From: Arthrobacter sp. ERGS1:01 | GTDB taxonomy: Bacteria > Actinomycetota > Actinomycetes > Actinomycetales > Micrococcaceae | Length of the DNA: 64,000 nt | Assembly (NCBI RefSeq): GCF_001281315.1 | Contig: NZ_CP012479.1 | Coordinates: 434,001-498,000, forward strand | Reading direction: 5' to 3' | Part shown: positions 49,046-59,290 of the stretch, piece by piece | Numbering within the stretch: the stretch's first letter is position 1 | How the letters are laid out: each line of letters begins with the position of its first letter | Translations under genes and position numbers: made by a program | Notes under the pieces: generated by a model | Told to the model about the DNA's origin: nothing | Database searches by the model: none | Seen by the model: the letters and a program-made list of their open reading frames with translations, nothing else

Positions 49046-49507
49046 ATGAGTTCACTGGATTCGCTGTACCAACAAATCATCCTGGAGCAGTCCAAGGCCC
49101 GCACGGGCGCCGACCTGGCGGACGACCAATTGCAGGGGCTCCACCTGCCGGACGGCGTGGGCCAATGCCACCAGCTCAACCCCGTGTGTGGCGATGAGAT
49201 CACCCTGCGCGTGGAGACTGCCGACGGCACCGTGCAGGGCATCCACTGGGCGGGGGACGGGTGCGCCATTTCCATGGCGTCCGCCTCCATCTTCGCCGAG
49301 CTGGCCGAGGGGCTGGGCGTGGCGGAGGTACACGGGTTGATTGACAACTTCCGCGAGGTGATGCGATCCCGCGGAAAACTGGAAGCGGACGAGGAAATCC
49401 TGGGGGACGCCGCAGCACTTTCGGGTGTTTCCAAATTCCCGGCCCGCGTCAAGTGCGCCATGCTGGCCTGGGTCGCCGCCGAGGACGCGCTGGCGCAGAC
49501 ACGCTAG
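49046..49507 (+). CDS. sufU: SufU-type zinc-dependent sulphur acceptor
   Basis: SufU accepts persulphide sulphur from SufS and passes it to the cluster scaffold. The 153-residue chain has the three zinc/sulphur cysteines in the expected places, NPVCGDE (about residue 48), GDGCAIS (about 73) and ARVKCAMLAW (about 137), and the conserved Asp in CGDE. It lies 3 bases after sufS in the usual pair. A strong terminator follows. Confidence 0.94.
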   Translation: MSSLDSLYQQIILEQSKARTGADLADDQLQGLHLPDGVGQCHQLNPVCGDEITLRVETADGTVQGIHWAGDGCAISMASASIFAELAEGLGVAEVHGLIDNFREVMRSRGKLEADEEILGDAAALSGVSKFPARVKCAMLAWVAAEDALAQTR

Positions 49508-49529
49508 AACCGCGCTGTCACGAACCAAG

Positions 49530-49558
49530 AAAGCCCGGAGCCAGTGGCTCCGGGCTTT
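49530..49558. terminator. Bidirectional terminator between sufU and the LAxTG gene
   Basis: Perfect 13-base arms AAAGCCCGGAGCC (49530-49542) and GGCTCCGGGCTTT (49546-49558) with a 3-base loop; the stem ends in A and T runs on both strands. It lies 22 bases after sufU and 39 bases from the end of the convergent minus-strand gene, so it can serve both. Confidence 0.88.
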
Positions 49559-49597
49559 CCTGAGTTTACGGGCGAACCCGAGAACTTCTTTGGTGTC

Positions 49598-50227
49598 TTA
49601 GACGTTTGCAGCGTTGCGGCTGCGACGGCGTGAAACCACCACGGTGCCAACGCCCGCGGCAAGTGCGCCGGCGCCAACGATCGACCAAACCAAAACGCCG
49701 GTGTCAATACCGGTGCTGGCGAGACCGCCGTTTTCGGTGCCGGCAACAACGCTGCCGGCTCCGTTGTTGCCGCCGGACAGGCCGGCTTCGGAGTCGAGGC
49801 TGGTGACAACCTTGACAACCTGGCTGACGGTAACGCCGGACGTACGTCCGGTGGCCGTCAGCGTGTGCGTGCCGGTTTCGTTCAGCGTGACTGACGTGCT
49901 GAAGGAACCGTCAGCAGCAGCAACAGTCGTGAAGGACTGCGATGCAGCGGGCTTGATGATGACGGGCACCGACATCGATGCGCCACCGCCCATGGAACCA
50001 ATTGCACCGCCTGCAACGGCGCTGGTCTGGGTGACCGTGATGTCAATGGTTTCACCGGCAGTGAAGCCGGAGCCACCGAAGGAGAGTGCCTGGCCGGGAA
50101 CCACGGTGCCGACTGAGACTACGGCAGAGGGTCCGGCCGGGTAGTCGGGAGCAGCCTGGGCTGCAACCGTCCCCACGGACAAGGTTAGGAGCCCGGCAAG
50201 TGCCAGGCTGGCGAGTGTTTTCTTCAT
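49598..50227 (-). CDS. Small cell-wall surface protein with LASTG sorting signal
   Basis: The 209-residue protein has a signal peptide (MKKTLASLALAGLLTLSVGT, likely cut after AQA at residue 26), one extracellular beta-rich domain (about 35-145, including VVPGQALSFGGSGFTAGETI and GTHTLTATGRTSG), and a sorting tail: LASTG at 169-173, a hydrophobic stretch, then SRRRSRN. LAxTG tails are used by class E sortases in high-GC Gram-positives. No sortase gene lies in the window. GTGGGGA precedes the ATG. Convergent with sufU across a shared terminator. Function unknown; Ig-like binding is possible. Confidence 0.82.
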   Translation of the reverse strand: MKKTLASLALAGLLTLSVGTVAAQAAPDYPAGPSAVVSVGTVVPGQALSFGGSGFTAGETIDITVTQTSAVAGGAIGSMGGGASMSVPVIIKPAASQSFTTVAAADGSFSTSVTLNETGTHTLTATGRTSGVTVSQVVKVVTSLDSEAGLSGGNNGAGSVVAGTENGGLASTGIDTGVLVWSIVGAGALAAGVGTVVVSRRRSRNAANV

Positions 50228-50408
50228 ACAGTATTCCCCACTTCTAATTCAAATAAATAAAGTAAAGCGCCCCCGATGAGACCAGAAGCCTTTTTGAGAC
50301 TATCAGTCGGCATTGGGCGCGCCCAACCCGGATTGCATTTTTTCTAATGAACACATGCATGACGAGTGATGCCTTGTCAATGCCTGTTATTCAAACTTTG
50401 TCAAACCT

Positions 50409-52319
50409 TTATGGCTTGGTGGCCGCGCAGCCTTTTGCCAAATCCGTCGGCACAATGACGTCGGCGCTCTTTTGGACCGTGGGCGTCACATCCAGCACGG
50501 CGGGACTGGTTTGGACCACCTTTGCGAAGTCGATGTCCACCGTGGTGCTTTGCCCCGGTGCCAGGTCCACCCGGACCACGCCAACAGGACGATCGGCGTG
50601 CACAAAGGAGCCGAATCCGGCGGTCTTGCCGTTGACGCGGGCCTCCTGCGCGCGGGCCTGGACCGGGCCGTAGGCTACGACGTTGGTGGCCACATGGCCC
50701 GGCGTTACGCCATAGTCGCCACCGCCGGTGACGTATTTCGGCAAGGACGTGGCTGCATCGGCGGGTGCCGTGTTGGTGAGCGTGATGTGGGCCGTGTACT
50801 TGCCATAGCCGCCGGCCGTGCATTGCTGGACGAGCTGGACTTTCCGTTTCACGTAGTAGTCCATCTTGGCACCGGTGCCGTCATTGAAGTAGACGCCAAA
50901 TGCGGAAGGCGCCACGGCGGAGCCGGCGATTGCCCCGCCGATCCGCTGCTTGGCCAATACATTTTGTTCCTCGTTGCGGGAGGACCACACTTTAATGCGG
51001 TTTTCCTGCACGCCATTACCGAGGGCGGCAATTAGCTTTTCCCCGGATGTTTTTCCGGAGGATATTTCGCCAAAAATCTTCTTTGCCACTTCCGCGAAAT
51101 AGGCGTCCTGCAGTTTGGGCTCCTCGATGTTGGCATATACATCGGACAGCAGCGCCTTGACCAGGTTCCCGCTGGTGAGCTTGGTGGGAAGACTTCCAAT
51201 GTCCGCGCCGGCCGGCACGGCGGAGCTCACGTCGACCGGTCCGGTTGCGCCCAGAACCATGGACAGCGCCACGGGGTCCAAGGTGATGACGCCGTCAACC
51301 GTTTGCCCGGGATGGCGCGCCTGCCACATGGTGCGGGCGGTGGCGGCCGCGGTGGGGAAATCCGGTGTCAGGTTGACGTCCTGCATATAGCTTCCCAGCC
51401 GGGGGGAGTAAATGGTTTCCTGTGCGGGGTCAACCTTGAGTGCGGGGTCAAAGACGCCGATGCCGCCGGCGGAATCCTGGTTGGTGAGTTCGATCTTGCC
51501 CTTTTCCACGTGCAGGATCGCCAGGGCACCGGGAATGCCGCCGGTGGCCCGAACTTCGGCACTGTTTTGGATCAGCAATAGGTAGTTGCGTGAATCCTTT
51601 TCGCCCATCATGGGCGGTACCAGGCGGGCCGCATTGGCGGCAATGGTGAGCGTTCCGCGCAGCTCATCGAGCTGCTTCCGGGCTGTCTGGAGTGGTTCGG
51701 CAATTTGCGGCAGCAGCTTTGAAGCGTCAATGTCTGCCAACCGCGCATGCGAGAGCTCAACAGTGTTTGCAGCCGATACCACGTTCGGGGCCGCGGCGGA
51801 GAGCGCATCCAGGGGCACCGCACCGTTGCTTGGCGTCAGAGTCTTCCAATCGAGCGAGCCAAGAGTGCCCACCAGGGGTTTGGCTGCCAGTCGAACGACG
51901 TCGTCGGCGGTCACTGCCATGTCCGTGGCGGCGGCAAGGTTGGGTCCAATCCAGGGCAGTGAGCTTGCCAGTTTCCACACGGGGTCGGTGGCCGCGTCCT
52001 TGGCGGCTGCAGTGTGCGCGGCCAAACTGGAAACCGTTGCGGCTGCTCCGGTGCTGTTGTTCTCAAGGAGCTGCTGTTTCAACTTGGGCAACAACTCGGT
52101 GGTTGCCTGCATGTCGTCCTTGAGGTGCAGGGCCTGGTAACCAACCCAGGCACCGGCCCCGCCAAGGGCGACGGCAACAACTACCACAGCGATACTTACC
52201 TTTAGGACGCGCCGCCGGCGTTTGCGGGCGGCGGTTTTCTTGCCGCTGCCCGAACGGCGAACGCGCTCGGAGCGGTTTTCTAGTTCTGGGTTTTCTGTGA
52301 AGCCGAGGTGATCGGTCAT
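50409..52319 (-). CDS. DUF4012 domain-containing membrane protein
   Basis: The 636-residue protein has a basic cytoplasmic start (KKTAARKRRRRVLK), one membrane segment (about residues 42-62, VSIAVVVVAVALGGAGAWVG) and a large extracellular part. The DUF4012 core is recognisable from about residue 250: NYLLLIQNSAEVRATGGIPG, SYMQDVNLTPDFPTAAATA, VDGVITLDPVALSMVLGATG. DUF4012 proteins are found widely in actinobacterial polysaccharide clusters, and their role is not known. It lies between the LAxTG gene and the second sugar-1-phosphate transferase and probably belongs to the second polysaccharide locus. Codon use is already less GC-rich than in the genes to the left. Confidence 0.87.
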   Translation of the reverse strand: MTDHLGFTENPELENRSERVRRSGSGKKTAARKRRRRVLKVSIAVVVVAVALGGAGAWVGYQALHLKDDMQATTELLPKLKQQLLENNSTGAAATVSSLAAHTAAAKDAATDPVWKLASSLPWIGPNLAAATDMAVTADDVVRLAAKPLVGTLGSLDWKTLTPSNGAVPLDALSAAAPNVVSAANTVELSHARLADIDASKLLPQIAEPLQTARKQLDELRGTLTIAANAARLVPPMMGEKDSRNYLLLIQNSAEVRATGGIPGALAILHVEKGKIELTNQDSAGGIGVFDPALKVDPAQETIYSPRLGSYMQDVNLTPDFPTAAATARTMWQARHPGQTVDGVITLDPVALSMVLGATGPVDVSSAVPAGADIGSLPTKLTSGNLVKALLSDVYANIEEPKLQDAYFAEVAKKIFGEISSGKTSGEKLIAALGNGVQENRIKVWSSRNEEQNVLAKQRIGGAIAGSAVAPSAFGVYFNDGTGAKMDYYVKRKVQLVQQCTAGGYGKYTAHITLTNTAPADAATSLPKYVTGGGDYGVTPGHVATNVVAYGPVQARAQEARVNGKTAGFGSFVHADRPVGVVRVDLAPGQSTTVDIDFAKVVQTSPAVLDVTPTVQKSADVIVPTDLAKGCAATKP

Positions 52320-52520
52320 GGTGCTAGGACCTTCCCATTCCGCGGTAGGTCCAGCCGGCGTCTCGTTGTGTCAGTGATGACCTGACGGCCAAACGCGTGC
52401 GTCGTACCGGTGCGCCCATTCCGAGCGACTTCGCCACAGTGGCAGATAAGTTCATTGCTTGACCTTTCAAAGTCAAAGACCGGGAGAGCTAAAATTGCGG
52501 GGGCGAGAATGGTGCCAGAA

Positions 52521-53957
52521 CTAGACGGCACCGTTACTGCCAACCACGGCCTTGGCCGTGCGGAAGAGGATCACCAGGTCCGTAGTCAGCGACCAATTCT
52601 CCACGTAGTACAAGTCGAGTCTGATGCTCTCATCCCAGCTGAGATTGGATCTACCGCTAACCTGCCACAGGCCGCTCATTCCGGGCTGGACGTAGAGCCG
52701 GCGCCTGGCCGCATCATCATAGAGGGCGACTTCGCCGTCTCGTTGCGGGCGCGGACCAACCAGGCTCATGCTCCCCATTAGGACGTTGAACAGTTGCGGA
52801 AGCTCATCGAGCGAAAACTTGCGCAGAACCCGTCCGACGCGGGTGATGCGCGGATCATTCTCAACCTTGAAAAGGGGCTTATCGTCAGTTCCTTGTGCTT
52901 GGAGAAGTCCGGCAAGCTGAAGGTCGGCATCCACCATCATTGACCGGAATTTGATCATTCTAAAGGTAGTTCCGTGGACACCAATGCGGTCCTGCATGTA
53001 AAAGACAGGACCGGGGCTTGACAGCTTAGTCAGCACGGCCAACGTGGCCAGGACAGGGGACAGGAAGGCAACCAGCAGGGAGGCTCCGACCAAGTCAAAG
53101 GTCCGCTTTGCCACGCGCTTGCCGCCCTCCAACTTGGGAGTCGTAACGTGGATCAATGGCAGGCCTGCAATGGGCTGAGTATGAATCCTGGGCCCTGCAA
53201 TGTCAGTCAGCGCCGGGGCAACAATCAGACCAATATTCTGTTCCGCCAAAGCCCATCCGAGGTGCCTCATGGTCGTTGGATGGAGGGCGGTACCTCCGGA
53301 GAGCGCAACCATATCCGCATCGCAGTTCCGGACGGCAGTCATGATGCCGGCTACTGACGGTTCAGTGCCGAGCACGCGTATTTCCTGGGCAGCGTTGATC
53401 GTGGTGGCGTCTGCGCCGGGGAGATAGGTACCTACTGGTTTGTAACCGGACATCGGGTGGCGCTTCAGCGCGTCAATGAGGTGGGTGACGGCTGTATCAC
53501 CTCCGACCAGCAGTAGTCGGGATACGCTTCGGCCACCCGAACGGTCCAAGGTTAGGTGCTGACGGAGGACCCATCTGCCGGCAGCGAGGCCGAAAACCCC
53601 CAGCGGAAATGCGATGCCAACGTACCCACGTGCCACGTCAACTTGAAATGCGTATGAAAAGATCGCCAAGGCGCCAAAGAGCCAAAGGCTTGCAGCAAAT
53701 ACGCGCTTATATTCATCTGGACCGCTGCCGAGAATTCGGGAAGCACGGCTGTCCCACATCTCCAACATGATCCACCAGACCACTGGCAAGATTAGCGTCA
53801 TGACGAAGTAGGGCGTGGCCCGCGCCCCTGCAATTGTCTCGTCGCCGTCCAGCCCAAACCGAATGAGATGGGCGCCTACGGCGGCCCAAATTACGACGAT
53901 GGCATCGACAATCCAGATTCGCTTGGCATAGCGACTCCGCCAATTATTCTGATTCAT
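52521..53957 (-). CDS. Polyprenyl-phosphate sugar-1-phosphate transferase 2 (WbaP/CpsE type)
   Basis: The 478-residue paralogue of the enzyme at 22707 has N-terminal membrane segments, a middle nucleotide-binding-like domain ([20 protein letters not shown]) and a C-terminal sugar transferase domain: [51 protein letters not shown] and [13 protein letters not shown]. It would start a second lipid-linked repeat unit. The 200 bases after its stop hold no gene. It is followed on the same strand by DUF4012 and preceded by the BY-kinase. A second initiating enzyme argues that two different polymers are made. Confidence 0.92.
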   Translation of the reverse strand: MNQNNWRSRYAKRIWIVDAIVVIWAAVGAHLIRFGLDGDETIAGARATPYFVMTLILPVVWWIMLEMWDSRASRILGSGPDEYKRVFAASLWLFGALAIFSYAFQVDVARGYVGIAFPLGVFGLAAGRWVLRQHLTLDRSGGRSVSRLLLVGGDTAVTHLIDALKRHPMSGYKPVGTYLPGADATTINAAQEIRVLGTEPSVAGIMTAVRNCDADMVALSGGTALHPTTMRHLGWALAEQNIGLIVAPALTDIAGPRIHTQPIAGLPLIHVTTPKLEGGKRVAKRTFDLVGASLLVAFLSPVLATLAVLTKLSSPGPVFYMQDRIGVHGTTFRMIKFRSMMVDADLQLAGLLQAQGTDDKPLFKVENDPRITRVGRVLRKFSLDELPQLFNVLMGSMSLVGPRPQRDGEVALYDDAARRRLYVQPGMSGLWQVSGRSNLSWDESIRLDLYYVENWSLTTDLVILFRTAKAVVGSNGAV

Positions 53958-54048
53958 TTGTTCCCACCCCCGGGGGAACCCACATGTTTAACGAGGCCGG
54001 ATCTGAAAGATTCCGACTTGACTGTGCTACGTAGAGTCCGTCAATCAG

Positions 54049-55530
54049 TCACGAGCGTCGTGAGGCCCGGGTGGGATGACCACGGAGAATATTGTCGAAA
54101 TCATCCTCTGTAGGTCCGAAGTCTCCTTGCTTATCGGCGACTTTGGTTTGTGGGTGGGGTGCTACCGCAGTGGGTGCATTCGAAGAGTAGCCGTAGTAGC
54201 TATACGAATAGGCGTCCGGGCCCTTGACCGGCACCCGGTTCAACACGACGCCGAGAATGTCCGCGTTGACAAGCGCCAACGATGCCAAAGACTTCTCCAC
54301 CTCCTGTTGACGTACCGTATGGCAGCCTACAACCAAGACCACGCCACCAACCTGCTGTGCAAGTACGGCTGCATCAGTCACTGGAAGTAGAGGGGGCGCA
54401 TCGATGACGACCGCATCGAAAGTGGCTTCCAGGGTGGTGATGATTTGTTTCATGGATTCTGATCCCAATAGTTCACTGGGATTCGGAGGTATCCGGCCCG
54501 ACGAAAGAACATGAAGATCGGTCATGCCCCAAGGCTGAAGGAGATCGAGGACAGGGGCCTCTCCCACAAGCGCAGTTGTTAGCCCAGCTTGACCTTCCAA
54601 GCCGAAGTAGTTCGCCACCATGGGTCGCCGGAGATCGGCGTCCACAAGCACAACACGTTGGCCAGCCTCAGCCATGGCAAGGGCGAGATTCGTAGCGGTG
54701 GTGCTCTTGCCCTCGCCAGGCAGTGAGGAAGTGACAAGGACCGTCTTACTCTTATGACTTACGTGAGCGAATTGCAGGTTCGTACGTAGCTGTCTAAATG
54801 ACTCAGCCCGCTGGCTATGACCGGACAACTGCGTCAACAGAGGGGTCTTCGTGGCGTCTTGGTCGAAAGCGATTCCCCCGAGGACAGGAACTTGAGTAAC
54901 CAATTTCAAATCACGCGCATTTCGAATCCGCGTGTCCAGGGTAGTGCGCAATACAGCAGCCACCCCGCCAACAGCCAATCCGATTAGCAATCCCAAAGCT
55001 AGGTTGATCTTTGTGTTGGGCGCTGACGGAGCCACTGGTGCCGTTGCCGGTGTCACTACGGAGACTCGAACAGGAGAGACGCCGCCGCCCTTGGGCATTT
55101 CCAGCTTGTCGACGGCCGCTATGAGACTGTCACCAACTGCCTGTGCAATTGCAGCTGCTTGAACCGGGGATCCATCATTGACTGAAATCGTGATGAACAC
55201 AGTTTTTAGATCGGAAGAGGCTTGGACCATCGACGCTAGTTGTTGCGGCGTCTTGTCGAGACCCAACGAGTTGATCACAGGCTGGAGGACGGTTGGAGTT
55301 GTCACTGTCTTCACGTACGAAGACACTCGAGCTTGAATGAACGAATTTCCTGTCTGAAGATCCTGGACCGATCCGGAACTCTGTGTAGCCACGAAGAGCT
55401 GTGTTTCAGCGGTATAGACGGGCTTCGTGAGAACGGACGAGAGACCCCCAATCATCAATCCGACGATCGTCGCGGAAACGATAAGTATCCAATTCCGACG
55501 TAAAATGAGCAAATAATCGCGTAATTCCAA
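54049..55530 (-). CDS. Wzz/BY-kinase fusion: chain-length protein with tyrosine autokinase domain
   Basis: The 493-residue protein has a Wzz domain between two membrane segments (about residues 15-35 and 175-195) and a cytoplasmic BY-kinase domain: SSLPGEGKSTTATNLALAMA (Walker A), VVLVDADLRRP (A') and VVIDAPPLLPVTD (B). A tyrosine cluster, YSYSYYGYSS at about residues 442-451, is the expected autophosphorylation site. BY-kinases control polymer chain length and export by cycles of phosphorylation. It is preceded by about 500 gene-free bases, the divergent start region of two operons, and followed by the second sugar-1-phosphate transferase gene. Confidence 0.92.
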   Translation of the reverse strand: MELRDYLLILRRNWILIVSATIVGLMIGGLSSVLTKPVYTAETQLFVATQSSGSVQDLQTGNSFIQARVSSYVKTVTTPTVLQPVINSLGLDKTPQQLASMVQASSDLKTVFITISVNDGSPVQAAAIAQAVGDSLIAAVDKLEMPKGGGVSPVRVSVVTPATAPVAPSAPNTKINLALGLLIGLAVGGVAAVLRTTLDTRIRNARDLKLVTQVPVLGGIAFDQDATKTPLLTQLSGHSQRAESFRQLRTNLQFAHVSHKSKTVLVTSSLPGEGKSTTATNLALAMAEAGQRVVLVDADLRRPMVANYFGLEGQAGLTTALVGEAPVLDLLQPWGMTDLHVLSSGRIPPNPSELLGSESMKQIITTLEATFDAVVIDAPPLLPVTDAAVLAQQVGGVVLVVGCHTVRQQEVEKSLASLALVNADILGVVLNRVPVKGPDAYSYSYYGYSSNAPTAVAPHPQTKVADKQGDFGPTEDDFDNILRGHPTRASRRS

Positions 55531-56028
55531 GTGAAGGTTCCCCCATGCAGATGCCAGACGCCCATTGATAGCGAGCTGAGACCTCGATCAGGACATTGAG
55601 TGTTACGTCCCATACTACCGCTTCATTGCCGACCAAAAGAGTGCCGCGCTTCATACCACAAAGATTCAACCAAATCCACTTGGGCAATGTGACAATGAGC
55701 GATGTTAGTCTTTAAAGTCAGCCTTGCCAACCACACGCCGCTTTCTCATATTCAACTTGGAAGCAGTGGCCCATGAAATTGAGACTTGTGATGCTCGTCA
55801 CAACTCCGAGGAAAGGCTGAAATAGTCTGTAGATGTGCAACCACAGGCTGGCATGCGACTTAGGGTAACCTTGGCCGCTCAAAGGCGGACCGCTATTCTG
55901 AAAATTGCCAACTTGGCGCAAATCATTCGAGTCCCCGCGAAACAATTACAGTCGCAAGGGTACTCTGTCAATCGACCGGTTATCTGCAATTAGACTAAAA
56001 AAATAGGAAAGATATTAGGGGGTGCGGG
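55531..56028. other. Divergent control region between the two halves of the second polysaccharide locus
   Basis: No gene is supported in these 498 bases. Base composition drops to near 50% GC. It must hold the promoters of the minus-strand BY-kinase gene and of the plus-strand glycosyltransferase operon. A GGGGGTGCGGG stretch just before the ATG at 56029 can serve as the ribosome-binding site. I see no clear terminator or riboswitch. Confidence 0.5.
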
Positions 56029-56994
56029 ATGAAAATAGTACTATCATCGCGTGAAATTATATGGGGTGGAGGTGAAGTGTTTCTGTCAGATCTCGCCAGA
56101 GAGCTAATAGAAATGGGTCACAACGTAATTCTTAGAGTTGAAAAGAACAGTCAACTCGCGAGACACAACCCCCACATTCCAAGAATATCCCGGATGCGGT
56201 CGTGCAAGTCAGATCTCGTAATATTGAATGATTTCCGCTCTGTGTGGCAAAGCAACTTTGTGGATCGCTCTCGGCACCGAGCCTTTGTTGTGCATGGCGA
56301 ATGGCAATGGAGTCCACTCAGAGCTCGAATATCCAAAAGGATGAAAATTGCAGTACATCCTGTGAGTCGATTCGTGGCCGACTATGGTCGGTCTGTTGGA
56401 GTCGATTGGCCTCAGTGCATACTTCCCCTAGGGCCACGACCTAAAAAATCTGAGATCGCATCGTTTAAATCGATTCCTAACTCGGAGAATATAACGATTG
56501 GGACAATCGCGCGTCTCGACCCAATTAAAAGGCTCGAACTTTTCCGCGACGTCGTGACAATGGGCAAATGGAATGGGATAGTCGTGTGCCCAGAACCTCA
56601 AACTAGCGCAGAGATGGCCGTACTCCAAAGTCTCACCGAGTCTGAGAATATTGAAGTAATTCATACTGCAAATGCCTCAAATCAGATCGCCAAATTCGAT
56701 ATTTTTCTAAGCACGTCAATATCCGAGTCTCTGGGCCTTTCACACCTGGAAGCATTGCAATTTGGAAAACCAGTGCTAACAACCGCACTCCACGGACCCC
56801 CGGAATTTATGAGCGGACCATTGCAGATCGGTATCCTTAAGGATTCAGATCCAGCTGAATTAGTTAAACAAATTAGGACAGCTATCTCCGCCTACCAAGT
56901 GACCGTTGCAGACTATTCACGTCACGCGGCACGTGAGCTTGCTGCTCGGGGCCCTCACGCATGCGCAATGCAAATCCTTGGTAGCTCGTCGTGA
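56029..56994 (+). CDS. GT4-family glycosyltransferase
   Basis: The 321-residue product begins MKIVLSSREIIWGGGEVFLS, with the GGG-E start typical of GT4 enzymes, and has ITIGTIARLDPIKRLELFRD and STSISESLGLSHLEALQFGKP, the C-terminal donor-binding region with E-x7-E spacing. It is shorter than the usual 370 residues. It is the first gene of the AT-rich operon that runs to 63.7 kb, each gene overlapping or touching the next. Codon use differs clearly from the housekeeping genes, which suggests acquisition from elsewhere. The donor sugar is unknown. Confidence 0.85.
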   Translation: MKIVLSSREIIWGGGEVFLSDLARELIEMGHNVILRVEKNSQLARHNPHIPRISRMRSCKSDLVILNDFRSVWQSNFVDRSRHRAFVVHGEWQWSPLRARISKRMKIAVHPVSRFVADYGRSVGVDWPQCILPLGPRPKKSEIASFKSIPNSENITIGTIARLDPIKRLELFRDVVTMGKWNGIVVCPEPQTSAEMAVLQSLTESENIEVIHTANASNQIAKFDIFLSTSISESLGLSHLEALQFGKPVLTTALHGPPEFMSGPLQIGILKDSDPAELVKQIRTAISAYQVTVADYSRHAARELAARGPHACAMQILGSSS

Positions 56995-58043
56995 GGATCT
57001 TTTATGTTTGTCAAAAACGTGAAGAAAGGGCGGCAATGGGTGCAATTGTTCGTCGTAAGGGCATAGTCGCTGGCCTGCATTCACATGGAATTGAAGTCGT
57101 CGTTGTTGAAGTTAAAAGGAAAAAGGGTCGATGGCCCGAACTGCTTTCGAGTTGTAAGATTGGGGAAACTGATCTGCATTTATTCGACAGTGGATCCAAC
57201 GAAAGTCGAGATCTTATATTCTTTGAGGGTCTTCCTGTAGCAGTAGGAATCATCCCACAACTTATTAGACTCAAAAACAAGAGCCAATATCATGTCGATA
57301 TATGTGATAGTTGGATCCGGTCAGCATATTTGGGATCTGGCGCTCATGCTGGAATTAAGGGCCTGGCTATTCGGGGCATAAAGAAGACGATTGCAGCGGT
57401 CTCGTTAATCACAGTATCGCGGTTGATTCATTCCTTGAGCTATATTTCGACGACCGATCTTTCGTCCGATATTAAGTGGATAGATCCTGGTACCGCCAAA
57501 ATGATTGTAGGCAACTCTGCAGATTCCCACTCAACGGACTTGTTGTGGGCAAAAGGCAATACCATAGTTTGTGTTGCTGATTGGGGCTATGGTCCTAACC
57601 GATCGATGCTTCGACATAATCTGAACTGGGCCGGGAATGTTGTATCTGACGGTAAGGACATCACCCTTCGGATCGTAGGTCCAAATTTCCCGAAAGATTT
57701 TGTTCTTCCCGATTATGTTGATTTGAGAGGTTGGGTCGAAAACATACAGGATGCCTATCAAGGCGCTTCCTGTTCGCTTTCACTCATTTCGGAGGGCGCG
57801 GGCGTTAAGAATAAGGTCATAGAATCTCTTGCGAACGGTATTCCTGTAATCGGTACGCAAGCAGCATTCTCGTCGGTACCCTTAGTCGACGGTATGTGTC
57901 TAATCACGGAAATTACAGGACCGACAGCGGACGAATACGGATCTTGGATTCGTCAGTTTGATAAAGACGCGCCTCCAAAAGTGGCATTTTCTAATTGGTC
58001 AGATCAAGTGGCTCCACTCATTGACAGGATAACAGTACTTTGA
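56991..58043 (+). CDS. Putative glycosyltransferase (GT1/GT4-like)
   Basis: The 350-residue protein begins MRIFYVCQKREERAAMGAIVRRKGI, like group-1 enzymes related to sugar transferases with PEP-CTERM/XrtA-type names, and has ITLRIVGPNFPKDF, VDLRGWVENIQDAYQGASC and GAGVKNKVIESLANGIPVIGT, which match the donor-binding half of GT-B folds. GTG at 56991 overlaps the previous stop as GTGA. AT-rich codon use as in the neighbours. Family call moderate; sugar unknown. Confidence 0.78.
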   Translation: MRIFYVCQKREERAAMGAIVRRKGIVAGLHSHGIEVVVVEVKRKKGRWPELLSSCKIGETDLHLFDSGSNESRDLIFFEGLPVAVGIIPQLIRLKNKSQYHVDICDSWIRSAYLGSGAHAGIKGLAIRGIKKTIAAVSLITVSRLIHSLSYISTTDLSSDIKWIDPGTAKMIVGNSADSHSTDLLWAKGNTIVCVADWGYGPNRSMLRHNLNWAGNVVSDGKDITLRIVGPNFPKDFVLPDYVDLRGWVENIQDAYQGASCSLSLISEGAGVKNKVIESLANGIPVIGTQAAFSSVPLVDGMCLITEITGPTADEYGSWIRQFDKDAPPKVAFSNWSDQVAPLIDRITVL

Positions 58044-59290
58044 CCGGTAATATTTTGATACTGGCCTATGAAGCGATGCCCGGGTCAGGAACTGAGGCGG
58101 GACTTGCCGAAAAATGGGCCAGAATCTATTCGGGCCAAGGATATAAAGTCACAATTCTCTCTTCGGGTCCAACAGACTCGCCCGACCAGTTAAATATGTG
58201 GGATCCATGTATATCGAAAGTTATTCGCATCGGCAAGAATCAACATGCTAAGGCTGCGCAAAAGCCCCATGAGCTTATCAAGAATGCGATTCACTATAGG
58301 AACTGGACTTCTCAGGTTCGTTCCTTCCTAAAAGCCAACAGCAATTGGCATATTATCCACCATGTCTCATGGGGGTCGATTCGATTGGCTCCAGCGATGA
58401 CAACGGTCCATCCTGAGGCTAAGACTGTCTGGGGTCCATTGGGTGGGGGACAATTGGCGCTCTTTCGTGGATTGCCATTTCGTGCCTGGCCACAGGAACT
58501 TTTGAGGGCTATAGCGTTTCCAATTGCAATCGCCAGACAGAGAGCTCGATTCAGTGGGAAGACTGAACCGTCGCTGACATTGGTTACAAATGATCAAACT
58601 AGGAAGTTTGCTGATGCATCGGGCCTTGATCAGGTCGAAATGATGTTCGCCGATGGAATTGATCCGGCAGAGATCGTAGATAAGGGCAGAACGGGCGCTC
58701 ATGATGTAGTAAGGCTTCTTTGGCTTGGACGTATGGTTCACTCAAAACGACCAGATATTTCACTACTTGTGTTGAAGAACCTTTTGGACCGTGGTGTCCA
58801 GGCGTCATTGGTATTTGCTGGTGATGGGCCTGAACTGGTCAGGCTCAAACAGCTTTCCAAACGTCTACAAATCGACGAAAATGTTGAGTTTTTGGGAAAG
58901 GTTCCGTGGTCTCAAGTCATAGACCTATATGACTCCAGCGATTACCTGGTTTTTACAAGCATGCGAGATTCCTCGAGCCCTAGCGTTCTTGAAGCCGCTG
59001 GAAGGGGTCTCCCCTCGCTGGTCTTGAGACACCAAGGCGTTGGTTCAATGGTTCCTGAGATTGTGGCTCGCGGCCCACGCGTGTGGCGGGGAGCACAGAA
59101 TCTGGCGATGAGCCTTGTTGATGACGTTCTGGCACATCGTGATGATCCGCAGGGTTATGTGCATGCCTCTAATGAGGCAATTGCTTGGGCGAGGAGCCAA
59201 ACCTGGGATAACAAAGTTTCATATGTTTTGGACTACCTAGGAGAAGAGATAACAGATGGTCAAGGTCGGCAGCCTTCTAATACGTTATGA
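58040..59290 (+). CDS. GT4-family glycosyltransferase
   Basis: The 416-residue product shows ILILAYEAMPGSGTEAGLAE at the N-terminus, then WGPLGGGQLALFRGLP, LLWLGRMVHSKRPDISLLVL, ASLVFAGDGPELVRLKQLSK and SSSPSVLEAAGRGLPSLVLR, the GT4 donor site. A TTG start at 58040 overlaps the previous TGA. The 3' end overlaps the next gene by 35 bases. It belongs to the AT-rich operon; substrate unknown. Confidence 0.87.
   Translation: MTGNILILAYEAMPGSGTEAGLAEKWARIYSGQGYKVTILSSGPTDSPDQLNMWDPCISKVIRIGKNQHAKAAQKPHELIKNAIHYRNWTSQVRSFLKANSNWHIIHHVSWGSIRLAPAMTTVHPEAKTVWGPLGGGQLALFRGLPFRAWPQELLRAIAFPIAIARQRARFSGKTEPSLTLVTNDQTRKFADASGLDQVEMMFADGIDPAEIVDKGRTGAHDVVRLLWLGRMVHSKRPDISLLVLKNLLDRGVQASLVFAGDGPELVRLKQLSKRLQIDENVEFLGKVPWSQVIDLYDSSDYLVFTSMRDSSSPSVLEAAGRGLPSLVLRHQGVGSMVPEIVARGPRVWRGAQNLAMSLVDDVLAHRDDPQGYVHASNEAIAWARSQTWDNKVSYVLDYLGEEITDGQGRQPSNTL

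Noticed and set aside
55406..55687. A 93-codon minus-strand frame at the start of the BY-kinase gene
   Set aside because: It overlaps the well-supported N-terminus of the BY-kinase gene in another frame and shows no domain.
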